NCBI GenBank assembly: GCA_009760855.2
Contig: WPIO01000008.1
Span: forward strand, 8,030,001 to 8,094,000
Length of the DNA stretch: 64,000 nucleotides
Reading direction: 5' to 3'
From: Cristatella mucedo
Lineage: Eukaryota > Bryozoa > Phylactolaemata > Cristatellidae
Every line of letters begins with the position of its first letter. Position 1 is the stretch's first letter. The notes beneath the pieces were generated by a model that saw only the letters and a program-made list of their open reading frames with translations, made no database searches and was not told the DNA's origin. The position numbers and the translations under genes are program-made. This document shows, one piece after another, positions 44,786 through 54,398 of the stretch.

Positions 44786-45136
44786 TTACTGTACCAAAAT
44801 CTGTTTGAATCCATTAATTTTTAAGAAAATTAGACACCTCATTCCACAATCTGTTTGTTTGTATTCTTGTAGTTGGAAAGTTTGAATATTTGGAACTAGT
44901 TCAAAGTGGTCAATTACTTCTGACAATGGTGGAGCACCAAATGAATCAAAGTAAAAATAAGAGTCTCCTACTTTTTTAAGTGCTACCCAATGATAGATTG
45001 CTAAATCTGACTTTCCAGCATTACAAATAAGAGATTCGTTTACTTTTGGCTTTGTTAGTTCATCTCTTGCAAACACTCCACGAAAGTTTTTAATATTTAG
45101 TTCTTTTACATAATCTAATAACTCTAGGTCTGTCAA
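44786..45136 (-). pseudogene. Adenain-like cysteine protease (Polinton PRO)
   Basis: The 116-residue frame shows the Ulp1/adenain triad in order: His49 (YHWVALKK), Asp64 (YFYFDSFGAPP), Gln94 and Cys97 (YKQTDCGMRC). This processes capsid precursors in adenoviruses and is a hallmark Polinton gene. The start ATG follows a stop, and similar codons continue upstream to about 45225, so the N-terminus is uncertain; a LINE fragment follows there. The length is close to a minimal adenain core. The catalytic residues are intact in this copy. Confidence 0.85.
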
Positions 45137-45249
45137 TGGAGAACTTTTTTCAACTATTTATAGCCTTTCTCAACTCAGAAAGTATTTGTTCTTCTGTCTC
45201 ACAATCGAAATATTTTTACCATGGCTTAAATCACTACTCGCTACACTCG

Positions 45250-45462
45250 TTCTGATGGCACTTTCTAACTTTTTTTAAGTTCTCTTGGTCTAGTGTCGCT
45301 TTCTTGAGAAGTGGCCTGACTACAGCTTTTTTGAAAGGTGCTGGGACATGACCTGAGGCTAATGACATATTTTTACGATGTTAGTTATGCATGGCAGCAG
45401 CAGATCAATGCAACGTAGAAGCAGGACAGTTGGAATAGGGTCCAGAGAACTTGTTGTCTTCT
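45250..45462 (-). mobile_element. Internal LINE family 1 fragment inside the Polinton
   Basis: Matches in reverse the region of the first LINE at about 1690-1875, with words AAGAAAGCGACACTAGACC and GGCCACTTCTC as read on the minus strand. It lacks the family 3' hairpin and tail, so it is not a simple target-primed insertion; it may be a remnant of a rearranged or deleted copy. Confidence 0.8.
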
Positions 45463-45581
45463 TTGATTGATTGATTAGATTATTTTACACGAGGAAGACA
45501 TAAAAGACTAAATATATTATATCTTGCTCAAGGATACTAATTACTAATATTCCTAGAAGAGAAATTAGGAATAATGTAAAT

Positions 45582-45799
45582 ATGGTAATAATTTTTAAAC
45601 AAAACGCAACAGATATAGAGTACATTCGTGAAGCGTGTACTGGAGATTTTGATAAAAGACAATTCAAAGATTGAGTTACCTCTTGTACATGGAATCGTTT
45701 TGTATATTATGGGATAAACTTAACTAAAACTTAATCTAAAGGAAAATTTTGGTCTATTGACTCTACTGGAAAGCAATCAATTACTATTTTTAATGCTTA
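45582..45799 (+). pseudogene. Small Polinton ORF, broken
   Basis: MVIIFKQNATDIEYIREACT, then a TGA, then VTSCTWNRFVYYGINLTKT, a TAA, then KGKFWSIDSTGKQSITIFN to TAATAG. About 72 residues. The end is conserved in the fragment at 20970-21090, which implies it was a real gene. Confidence 0.45.
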
Positions 45800-45810
45800 A
45801 TAGATATAGG

Positions 45811-47032
45811 AAAATGATAAATGGAATGTATTCAAGCAAGAAAGCCTATAGGGAAAGTGTTCAAGAAGCACTTGACTATGAAGCTAAAATAAAAAACTTT
45901 GAAGATTTATGAGAAGCAACTATATTACAGAATGATCAAGAAATACAATGGCTTGAAGCATAAATATCGGCAAGAGATACAGTTGAGTCTCATCTTAATC
46001 AGCGTGCAATAGAAAAATCTATTACTACTTCTGGAAATGTGGTTATTGAAACACTTAAAAAAGTTAGACCAAAACGTGCTATACAAATGGAGAACAAGGA
46101 ATATTTACAAAAAGCATTAAAGTAAAACAGAGATTATACGGCAGCACCAGAAATTTCTAACACCCTACGAAAAGCAGTTAAAGCTGTTAAGTCAGGGGAG
46201 TTTAAAAAACCAATAACAATAGTAAATCAAGCAAGAATACAGAAATATGAGAAGCTATTGAAATGTTCGAAAGCTTTGGCTGACGAGTTAGAAATAAATT
46301 CAATTACCGTCTCGCCAAAGAAAACAGAAACAAGAATACAAGATTTAGATAAGCCTAATCTTCTTGATTTTCTAAAAGATATTGAAGGTCGTTAAATACC
46401 AAATTATGTAGAGAAAATAATAGGTGAGATAGATAGTGAAAATAAAGATTTAAAATTATTAGAGTTGGGAGTTAAGTTAGAAGACGAAAAGAAGCATCAA
46501 ACTTTAGGAAAAGCAACTAGCAATATTTTCGATTATGCTGTTAATTATTACCATAAATTAAAGGATGAAAAAAGGGAACAGAATAGAGAATACTCTTTAA
46601 CGAGAAACCCAAAAAAAGAATTACTTGATATTGCTAGTGTAAAAGGAACTGGGAAACTGAAAGCTGAAGTAAAAGAAATGATTGATAGTATTCATCAAAA
46701 TAACCAAGCGGGTATACTTTTCAATATTTTTATAACTTTAAATGACAAAAAAGAAAAACAAGTATAAAGAACAAAGAGTTTTTTTATTATGTTAAACCTA
46801 CAGAAAGAACTGGTAGAGGTGTTGAAGTAATTCCGTTTGTTGTAAAAAACAATTTAGAAGTGTTTAATAAAATAGAACTATGAATTCGTGAACTTCCTGC
46901 TGGAAATACAGGAGTAGTAAATTCAATTAGTGCTGCTGTAGATTACCTTGGGGAATCTAGAAAGGTATCAAAGTCATGCATTAATTAAGCATGAATTAGC
47001 AAGAATTAATCAACTTTTGTATGATATATAGA
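45811..47032 (+). pseudogene. Helix-rich Polinton protein, copy 2
   Basis: Begins MINGMYSSKKAYRESVQEAL and extends through Lys/Glu-rich helical sequence with in-frame stops (TGA near 45909, TAA near 45961, 46122 and 46393). A 100-codon open part lies at 46465-46767. After a frameshift it ends with IELWIRELPAGNTGVVNSI and SAAVDYLGE (a TGA at the W). Compared with copy 1, two of these stops face His and Glu codons and one faces TGG, so they are ordinary mutations. About 400 residues originally. Function unknown, always immediately before the minor capsid gene. Confidence 0.55.
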
Positions 47033-47034
47033 AA

Positions 47035-47897
47035 TGACAGAACTTGTGAAAATTGCTCAGGAGATATTAAAAAATCTTGAGGCTATTAGAAAGGATAGCT
47101 TAGCCAGCAAAGATGGATATGCATTTAATATTATTGGTACTGCGAATCCTATTTGAGTTCACGTTGATGATCCTATTAAGCTTAGAAATAAAAAGTTCAA
47201 TATATGTTTTAAAATGTTTGTAGGAACAAATTCTATTAAAAATATAACTAACTCTAATAATACTTTTGTATGCAGAGTATCAGGTGTTCCTGAACAAACG
47301 ATAACCATTAGACCTAGAATTTACTCTGCTATTTCTGAGGATGTAAACATTGAGATTGCAGATATGATAAACAATTATGTTACTCAATCAGGAGCTACTA
47401 CTGATAAATTTGTATTAGGTATCAATACTGCAACTTCTACCTCGTGGATTACTATGCCTGTTGGTTGGACATTTCTTGCTAGTAAGTCTAGTATATCAAG
47501 TATGCTTGGTTTCGCTCGTTCTGCTTATACGACAGATCCAAACTTCTCAACACTTTATCCTAATATTACTAACCAAGTAGTTTGTATACCAAATTTTAAA
47601 TATATTTCAGAAAATGCAGTTTTTGTTTCAGATCTAAACCTAATACCTGTAAATTGTAACTTAGTTGTTAGTGGAACTAGTTATATAAATAGTGATGAAA
47701 CACAAGTCCTAAGATGTTTTGCTTGCAACTTTTATCCGTGGGAACAGATGGTATATGAGCCAAATACTCTTGAATATCATAATATTTCTGGTGATTCTAT
47801 TTCAGATATACTAATTACTGTTACAGTTCAAAATTTGAAATTTTTATGTTTTGGTTCACAACAGATAACAGTTGTTATAGAAATTGTTGAAATGTAA
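47035..47897 (+). pseudogene. Minor capsid (penton)-like protein, copy 2
   Basis: ATG at 47035 (MTELVKIAQEILKNLE). One TGA at 47152 interrupts it, after which 227 codons are open (47214-47897). The blocks ITMPVGWTFLAS, SMLGFARSAY, LVVSGTSYINSDETQVL and YEPNTLEYHNISGDSISDI follow the plan of Polinton minor capsid proteins: a variable N-terminus, an LGF block, then a GSYVxG-type strand and a terminal jelly-roll-like segment. The family assignment is by pattern. It is 8 bp upstream of the next gene. Confidence 0.65.
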
Positions 47898-47904
47898 TGT
47901 AAGA

Positions 47905-48743
47905 ATGTCAATAAGATGAACAGGAACTACTAGTTCTGAAGCAAAAACATTAGTTCCGCCTATTCTTCTTGGATCAGAGTCATTTTTTTTAATAAATTTG
48001 GTTTACGAAGAGTAGAGTTTACTTAAACAGAGTCATTTTTAGTGTTTCTACTGAAGTAAATGAGATGCTTTGGTTCAAAAGAAATCTTACATCACAAACG
48101 GCAGCTTCAGTTGCATTCCCAGCAGGATATTATGATAACAATACAGTTGTAGCTGCTCTTAATTATGCTTTGATTAACATCTAAAGATTTTTATAAGTCT
48201 TCTAAAAACATTACTAGTGAAATAAAATATAGCGTCGATACAGATGATAAAATAATAATGCAATTAACTCCTGATTATGTTGTGTTACTTAAAAGTAATA
48301 CATCTGGAGTTAGTCATTCAATTGGTGACACATTAGGATTTAACTCAAACCAACAGGGATCTTTTGATCCTGCAATGTTTAGAGAAACACTTTACGAAGC
48401 TATAGAAAAAGCTATGTATTTCTCTGGTATTTAAAAGGCTTGGAATAAAATGCAATTACCTAATAATTCTGGAGTAAAATGGATTGGTGCTGATTGTGAT
48501 TTGGTTGATCAAAGTATGAATAATGTAGAATTCAAAACAGGATTTTTACAACAATCTTCATCATTATATATTATTGATATTGATATTATTGATCCCAGCA
48601 AAAAAGTTGATCTTCATATTTCTAACATGTTATATTTACCAACATGTGGAGATATAGAAGGAGTAAGCAGTTTTAAAATTCGTCTAACAGATCAAAATGG
48701 ACATCCTGTTAATATTGGTTCAGATGCTATGGTTACAATATAA
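47905..48743 (+). pseudogene. Second minor-capsid-like protein, copy 2
   Basis: MSIR, a TGA, then TGTTSSEAKTLVPPILLGS. The middle is scrambled by frame changes (48000-48440). The last 97 codons (48450-48743) are open and include VKWIGADCDLVDQS, SSLYIIDIDIIDPSKKVDL and FKIRLTDQNGHPVNIG. Colinear with 18195-19045. The ending resembles that of the preceding gene and of Polinton penton-type proteins, so the two may be ancient paralogues. Confidence 0.55.
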
Positions 48744-48766
48744 ATTTCAAAATAATATATAGAACA

Positions 48767-49327
48767 ATGGGTAGCTATGCTAGAATTGGTCATGGTAGAA
48801 TAAAAAGAGAAAAATTCCATCGATCTGGTGTTCTCGATAAAGTTATTGATGGAATTGGAAAAGCAGCACCAGTGTTAACTGGTCTAACAGGTCTTAGTAT
48901 GAACATTGCTAACAAAGGAATTGAAATGCATCAAGCTAGAAGGCTAATTGAGTTACAAACAAAGAAAGAGAAAGTTGACCAAAAGTATGCTAATAAACGT
49001 AGAGAATATTTGATAAGCTTGATTATGAAAGAAAGAAAAAAGAAGAAGATTATGATAGAAAGATAAAAGAGATGGAACTGGAAATTAAACGAGCTATGCT
49101 TGAGAAACTAAAACCAAAAAACAAAAAGAAACATAAAGTAAAAAGGAAAGAAGAGGAAGTAGAAGATTATTCAGAAGCTCATAAGAAAAAATTATCCAAG
49201 AGCATACAAAGAAATTGAGAAAATTATCAAAGAAAAATCTGCTATTCCTGAGAGAGCTAGGCCAAATGGTTGGGGTGGGTATATGAAAAAAATTGGAACA
49301 GGCCTATACATTCAGAGTAAAAAATAA
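48767..49327 (+). pseudogene. Charged Polinton virion-type protein, copy 2
   Basis: MGSYARIGHGRIKREKFHR, a glycine-rich hydrophobic segment (VLTGLTGLSMNIANKGIEM), then a long Lys/Glu helix. After frame changes near 49010 and 49197 it ends with ERARPNGWGGYMKKIGTGLY and IQSKK at the TAA 49325-49327. About 185 residues. It lies 26 bp upstream of the major capsid gene. The N-terminal GSYxRxGHGR motif is invariant between the two copies. Role unknown. Confidence 0.6.
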
Positions 49328-49353
49328 ATGTTTACTTGTTTTATAGAGGAGAA

Positions 49354-50893
49354 ATGGCTAGTAATCCTATGGAATCAATGCTTGAATTAGGTGATTTAAG
49401 TTTTCCTAATTATGAAATTAAAGATTACCAATTTAGAGAGTTATACCAAACAAATGGAAATGAAACTGATAGTATTGCAAATAAATTTTAACATTTACTG
49501 TTCCTGGTGAACAACAAATGTGAAATGTGTTATCAGATGCTTACCTACTACTTTAAGGACAACTACAGGTTCAGACTGCTATGGTTGTGCGTACGCAGCG
49601 CCTTCTAGAACTCTTGCTGCTGGTTTTGTTAACAATGCAGGAGCATGGATGTTCAGTTCAATGAGAGTTAGACTTGGAGCAGAAGTAATAGAAAGTCTTT
49701 CACGGCAACAAGGACATGAAACAGTTTCAACACTTATGGGCTTACTTACTTATCCAAATGATTATAATCAAACAGAAGGACCAGCAACTGGATGGAAAAA
49801 AAGATGAGGCAACTGCAATGGATGATATGTGGAGTGCTAACAATACTTACGCCAGTCCTCCTGTATCTACAGCAACTGAGAGAAATAATGGTTTCCTATA
49901 CAGAAGAGGACTTTCAAATGTTTTGGCAGACAATCAAGTCAAATTATTTTATTATTTCACTGCCACTTTAAAGATTATCTGAATTTGTGTACATATGAAT
50001 AAAATTCTTTATAATATTCCAATTAAACTTGAAATTACAAGAGTTAGTAGAAATGATTTTGATGCTATAATGACCTGTGTATCAGCAGCAGTTGCTAATG
50101 CCAATACAATTCAAACTAGAGGTGTGGCGCCAGTTGCTGGTGCTGGAACTTGGGCAGCATTTAAAATTTCTATATTGAAAATGAGTCTAATGGTTTCTCG
50201 TATTACTCCCAAAGAAAGTATTCAAAGAGCTCTTGCAGATATATCAAGTGAGAGATCAAAGAAAATTAAACTTAACTACAGAGTTAGGCGCTATGAGAAT
50301 GTGGCTCTGAATAATTTCAGCCAAGGATTAAAATATACTAGAACATTGTCAGTACACAATACTATTGATAAAGTTAGAAGGTTAATTGTGGCTGAACAGA
50401 ATTATAGGAAATACAATAACTATACAGAAAATCCATGTACTTACAACCACTACGATATCAAAAATGTAACTGTACTTGCTAATGGTTAAAAGAAAATATC
50501 CATCTGTTGCTAGAAGTAGTTATCCTAAGGATGGAAAATGCTCAACAGAATATTTAGACTTCACTACTTTTAGAAAACAATATCTTGGATTAAATAAAAT
50601 TACAGAACTAGTTGGTATTACTTATCCTGAATGGTTATCATATACGATCCATGTTGTTGATCTACTGCACAATGATGAACCTTTTAAGAATTACCTCTAA
50701 ACTTGATGTTAGTATTGGATTCAACAGTCAAATACCTGCAGCTGCTGCCGGTGCTGCTGCTACAACTATTATTGTTCATTACTTAACTATCTGTGGGAAC
50801 ACAGCTGAATTAACATCTAATGGAAATGGATCAAATTTTACTTGCAATAAGGGAACATTTCTTTATGATGGAACAGACATTAAAAGAATGTAA
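49354..50893 (+). pseudogene. Double-jelly-roll major capsid protein, broken
   Basis: MASNPMESMLELGDLSFPNY starts the gene. After a frameshift near 49490, the first jelly roll is seen (AAGFVNNAGAWMFSSMRVRL, then LMGLLTYPNDYNQTEG and NNGFLYRRGLSN). The second half opens with NKILYNIPIKLEITRV in frame 49995-50489. It ends with WLSYTIHVVDLLHNDEP and KLDVSIGF near 50620-50730. This order matches Polinton/adintovirus capsids: an AWxF strand, a TYPxDY loop, IPIxLELTR, a long α/β region and a closing strand. About 510 residues, a normal length. At least four frame breaks. Confidence 0.8.
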
Positions 50894-50905
50894 ACCAGAA
50901 ATATA

Positions 50906-51681
50906 ATGAAAAGATTTGATTTGCACTGATTGGGTTCTGATGAATGGGAAAAATCCATGACGGTGAATAATGGTGGATCAGAAGTTTATTCTGTACTTGG
51001 TCATGATATGGTATTTGGTGATCGAACAGAAGTCAATATTGACGTAATTGCTAACAGAAAACAAAAAAATGTATTGCTAATAATTTCAATATGAAGTTTC
51101 TGCCAATGCTATTTGGTCAAGTATTTGAACCTATTGCTGCTAAGTTTTTAAAAATGAAACTTAATGTAAAACTTGAAAGCTCCAACGATTGTTTTACTAG
51201 TGATGGTGTTTATAGATATTCACCAGATGGTATAATATATGGAGATACTTTAGTAGAAATAAAATGCTTGAGGAGTAGATGTATTACTAAAGATTTTATA
51301 CTTAAACAGTATCTTGATCAATGTCTACTAGGTTTGCATGTTTTAAAACTAACTGAATGCTATTGCTCTGAATTTGAAATTAGTGTTCCTGGACTAAACT
51401 GTGAAGAAGCACGAATAGACTGTGTTGCTGTGCGCAATGTTAGAGTGCCAACTAACTATGACTTTGATATTCCAATGAGAAGCCCACTTTTTATATTATT
51501 GCTTAAAGATGAGAAGTACCTTGACTTTGAGTTTGATATTATAAGCTAGTATGGCAGATTTAATAATAAAAAAGGAAGAGGCTATGATATAAAGTATTAT
51601 ATAACAAGATCATTAATACAAGTAGTAAACGAAGAAGATTCTGATAGATTTGTTAGAATAATACCAATTGCAAAATATTAA
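50906..51681 (+). pseudogene. YqaJ/alkaline-exonuclease-like nuclease (PD-(D/E)XK fold)
   Basis: The 152-codon frame at 51091-51549 has the catalytic layout of YqaJ-type viral recombinase nucleases: GQVFEPIAAKF (Glu13), YSPDGII (Asp46), LVEIKC (Glu56, Lys58) and KQYLDQCLLGLHVL (Gln73 and Gln77). Such 5'-3' exonucleases process ends for single-strand annealing. The N-terminal part (50906-51070) reads MKRFDLH, a TGA, then GSDEWEKSMTVNNGGSEVYS, and changes frame before 51091. A TAG at 51547 is followed by about 43 more codons in the same frame. It lies directly after the major capsid gene. Confidence 0.7.
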
Positions 51682-51714
51682 ATAGATCAAACGTCTTAAT
51701 CAATGAATAGATAG

Positions 51715-52572
51715 ATGAATCGCAGAGTAGATCTTAGTGGTTATGTCACACAGATGAATGGCTGTCTATATTCCGATCTTGATGCAAATGGAAACATAAC
51801 TATTAACCTAAGTGATCCTGTTAATCTTTCAGATGCTAAAACAAAACGTTATGCAGATTCAAATTTCATGGTAAGTGAAAATAAATCAATAAACTTTCAA
51901 GGTGTAGCTACAACTAATCTAGGTCCCTGAGTTAATCCAACTGATGCTGTCAATGTTAGTCAGTTAAGTAATGATGTTAAAAAATCTGATGATACGATGA
52001 CTGGTGATCTAAATATGAATAAATTTGCTGTTACTTATACCTATTGGAATTCAAGTAATACTACACCTAGTGTTCTTCCTGATGATTTGGTGTTACTTAT
52101 GGTGGATTAAAACGAGATGTAATGCTAAACGGTTATCCTGCAGCTAACAATTTAAATATGAATAATGGCTCAATAATTATTTTGCAGATCCTGTTAAGCA
52201 TACTGATGCTGCAACAAAATCTTACGTGACAAAACAGTAAAAAAAATAGCAGAAGTAACTGCTGTATCATTAAATCCTAGATCTAACAATTCTATTATAA
52301 ATACATCTGTTGCTTATTCTTGGCAAGACAAGAATGCTACTCTATTAATGTTATTAAGCTTGATGGTAGTTGGCTCGTTCAACTGTGTATTCCTTAGACC
52401 AAGTACACATACTTCTGCTGTATCTGGAGAATTACGTGCTATAAATAATGTTTCAACAGAAACAGATTTAAAGTTCTATGCTGACTTCAATAGAATTCCT
52501 ACTGATTACAATTTCTTTGATAATCTAGGAAATCCAAGAATAAATTTCTTTTTTAGTTACATACTCACATGA
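51715..52572 (+). pseudogene. Fibre-like (phage tail-fibre-repeat) protein, copy 2, broken
   Basis: MNRRVDLSGYVTQMNGCLYS is followed by several units of the type NITINLSDPVNLSDAKTKRY and TGDLNMNKFAV, and again DPVKHTDAATKSYV near 52190-52230. The DPVNxxDAxTKxYxD unit is the shaft repeat of phage tail fibres. The last part (52348-52572) is a β-rich end domain (VSTETDLKFYADFNRIPT). A TGA at 51928 and frame changes near 52095 and 52230 break it. About 290 residues. Confidence 0.6.
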
Positions 52573-52677
52573 GAAATACAAATGAACTAATAAAACAATA
52601 AGTTATTTTTTTTTTTTTTGTAGGTTTACCTTTTACTAAAGGAAACTATTTTGTGATAACGCAAATAGCTTCATGGT
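52573..52677. other. Convergent spacer with a T-run
   Basis: Contains a run of about 14 T at 52606-52619 between the fibre-like gene and the minus-strand zinc-ribbon ORF. Confidence 0.4.
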
Positions 52678-52991
52678 CTAAACAGTGATGAATACAACAT
52701 AATTCTGAGCATCTGTTTTGAAATGCTTTCTTGCAAGACAGTATAGTTCAATAGGTTTTTCTTTAGAATACCTATTAGTAGAATAATGAAAATCTGCAAA
52801 AATTACTATTTTATAATTTTGTAGTATACCATAATCAAACTCTGTTTCAGTACTATTTAGATCACAGAGCTCACAACGCATTTCATATTTTAACTTTGGT
52901 CTAATTTTAATCTTTTTGCAAATAGGATACCTGACCCTAGATATTCAAGTTCACTAAACGTTTTAGAACAAATCTTACAAAATATTTCCAT
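52678..52991 (-). pseudogene. Small zinc-ribbon-like Polinton protein, frameshifted
   Basis: ATG at 52991 gives MEIFCKICSKTFSELEYLGS. After a stop, the frame 52678-52881 opens with MRCELCDLN and ends at a TGA-free 67 codons. Two CxxC pairs about 35 residues apart would form a treble-clef or zinc-ribbon fold. It diverges from the integrase gene, whose ATG is 28 bp away. Unknown function. Confidence 0.45.
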
Positions 52992-53019
52992 TTCTATAGA
53001 ACGTCATTTTTAGCTACAA

Positions 53020-53833
53020 ATGAAAGAAAAAAAAGAAGGAAAGTTTAATCATGACTCTGATATATGCCAAGTATTCAAACCAAGACCAAAGGAAATTCCA
53101 AAAGGTTTCTTTGATATAGTTGCACCTAATGAAAATTACCAAGCAGACATTTTTACATGCCAAATTATTCGGGATACAAATATGATTTTAGAGTAATTGA
53201 TGTTGCTAGTAAAAATAAAGATTCAAGGCCACTTAAAACAAAGTCTTCTAAAGAAGTAACACAAGCAATAATAGATATTTGTACGAAAGGTCCTGTAAAA
53301 TGGCCAAAGAAAATGGCAGTAGATCCTGGATCAGAGTTTAAAGGAGAGTACACGAAAGAAATGAAAAGACATGAAACACGGGGAATAGAACCTACTAGTA
53401 CAAAGAGTGTTGCATTGGTTGTAAGAATGAATCGAACAGTAGCAGAAAGAGCCTTTATTGCGCAATTTGAAAAGAAATTAGAAAGCATTAATAAAGGAGA
53501 TTATGTTAGAAACAAAGAGTGGATTGATAATTTACCAAACATTATTGATAACCTAAATAATAATATTACGAGCACAATTGGTGAAGAACCTGCTAAAGCA
53601 ATAAAAAAGAAATCGTAAAACTAAATAAACCAAAATATCATAGAGAAGCAGGATAGCAATAAAAATAAACAGGCGAAGGAGAAAGATTAAACGAGAAGAA
53701 GAGGTAAAGATCCGATATGGAGTTTACCTAAGCATAGTATTGTTAGAATAATGGGAATGAAAGACCAACCGATACATTATTGGGTCAATGGTGTTAAGAC
53801 AAGTTTTGTTAGAGAAGTACTACAAGTAATTAG
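53020..53833 (+). pseudogene. int: rve (retrovirus-like) integrase of Polinton, broken
   Basis: The first catalytic Asp is in YQADIF (about 53145). After a frame change the 153-codon frame 53157-53618 supplies Asp56 (VDPGSEFKGEY) and Glu97 (TVAERAFIAQF), the D,D,E triad of the RNase H-like integrase core. A further frame near 53700-53833 gives DPIWSLPKHSIVRI and SFVREVLQVI, the conserved C-terminal domain of Polinton integrases. The usual N-terminal zinc-binding portion is short or missing. It inserts the linear element into chromosomes. It converges with and overlaps the next gene by 12 bp. Confidence 0.85.
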
Positions 53834-54262
53834 CAGGACTAGCTTCTCTTCGTAGACGTTCCATTATAATATCTTCACACTCTTCTTTTGTAATTACTTC
53901 ATCAGATAAAGCATGCGTCATCTTGGAAATAAATTCTGAATTAGATTCTCGGGTAGATCTTTTACGCTTGTCGATTTCGGCTAGAACACATCAGCTGTTA
54001 CCATCATTGCGGTTAGTGTTGAAAAGAAAGATACTGCATGATTAATATCAGGAAATGATTTAATATAAGTAGTAGAAGTTGTTACTCCTAAGGCTATTAC
54101 TATGTTTATAACTTTGATTATGTATCTTATCTTTGCTAGATTTGTTAGACATGACCTAACTTTAGTTTTGTATTGCATGATCTCATCATATCTTTGCATA
54201 GCATAATTTTTTCTTAAATCAGCCACTTTCCTATATAAATTTAAAGTTTTCATGTCTTCCAA
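53820..54262 (-). pseudogene. Two-transmembrane helical Polinton protein, one frameshift
   Basis: ATG at 54262 (MEDMKTLNLYRKVADLRK). An N-terminal amphipathic helix is followed by two hydrophobic segments (IIKVINIVIALGVTT and AVSFFSTLTAMMVTA) joined by a short loop, then after a one-base shift a charged helical tail (SEFISKMTHALSDEVITKEE) ending at TAG. About 145 residues. The helix, two membrane segments, helix layout resembles SLATT-type pore/effector-associated proteins, but this is only a topological resemblance. It is the last gene before the right inverted repeat, reading inward. Confidence 0.5.
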
Positions 54263-54284
54263 AAGTTAGTATACTACGTTTGGT

Positions 54285-54396
54285 GGAATACGTAGAGTAG
54301 TATGCTTTTAAATGTTCTGGAGACTAGGGACTTGAGCGAGCACGAGACAAGCGAACGGAGTGAGCTCGTCGATGTGCCAAGATCGAGCGCAAGGCT
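54285..54396 (-). repeat. Polinton right terminal inverted repeat
   Basis: Reverse complement of 36759-36873 with few mismatches; the outer end reads AGGCT (AGCCT inverted). The innermost shared block is GGAATACGTAGAGTA. Confidence 0.85.
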
Positions 54397-54398
54397 CC

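Larger units (their letters stand above)
36759..54396 (+). mobile_element. Polinton/Maverick element, copy 2 (17.6 kb, decayed)
   Basis: Bounded by inverted repeats of about 115 and 112 bp that start AGCCT. It encodes protein-primed DNA polymerase B, rve integrase, adenain-like protease, double-jelly-roll capsid and minor capsid proteins, the core set of Polintons, which are virus-like self-synthesising DNA transposons. Base composition is distinctly AT-rich against the flanks. Nearly every long gene has stops or frameshifts, so the copy is inactive. Two LINE-derived pieces lie inside (42063-42140 and 45250-45462). No 6-bp target duplication is visible (TTATGT to the left, CCATAA to the right); a LINE adjoins the right end. 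Unusual content: YqaJ-like nuclease, two fibre-like genes, no recognised packaging ATPase. Confidence 0.9.

Noticed and set aside
36963-53833. Alternative genetic code in the Polinton (TGA read as Trp, TAA/TAG as Gln)
   Set aside because: Many stops in the element suit W or Q by eye. But where the two Polinton copies align, one TGA faces His, one TAA faces Glu and one TGA faces TGG, and frameshifts are common too. Ordinary decay explains this.
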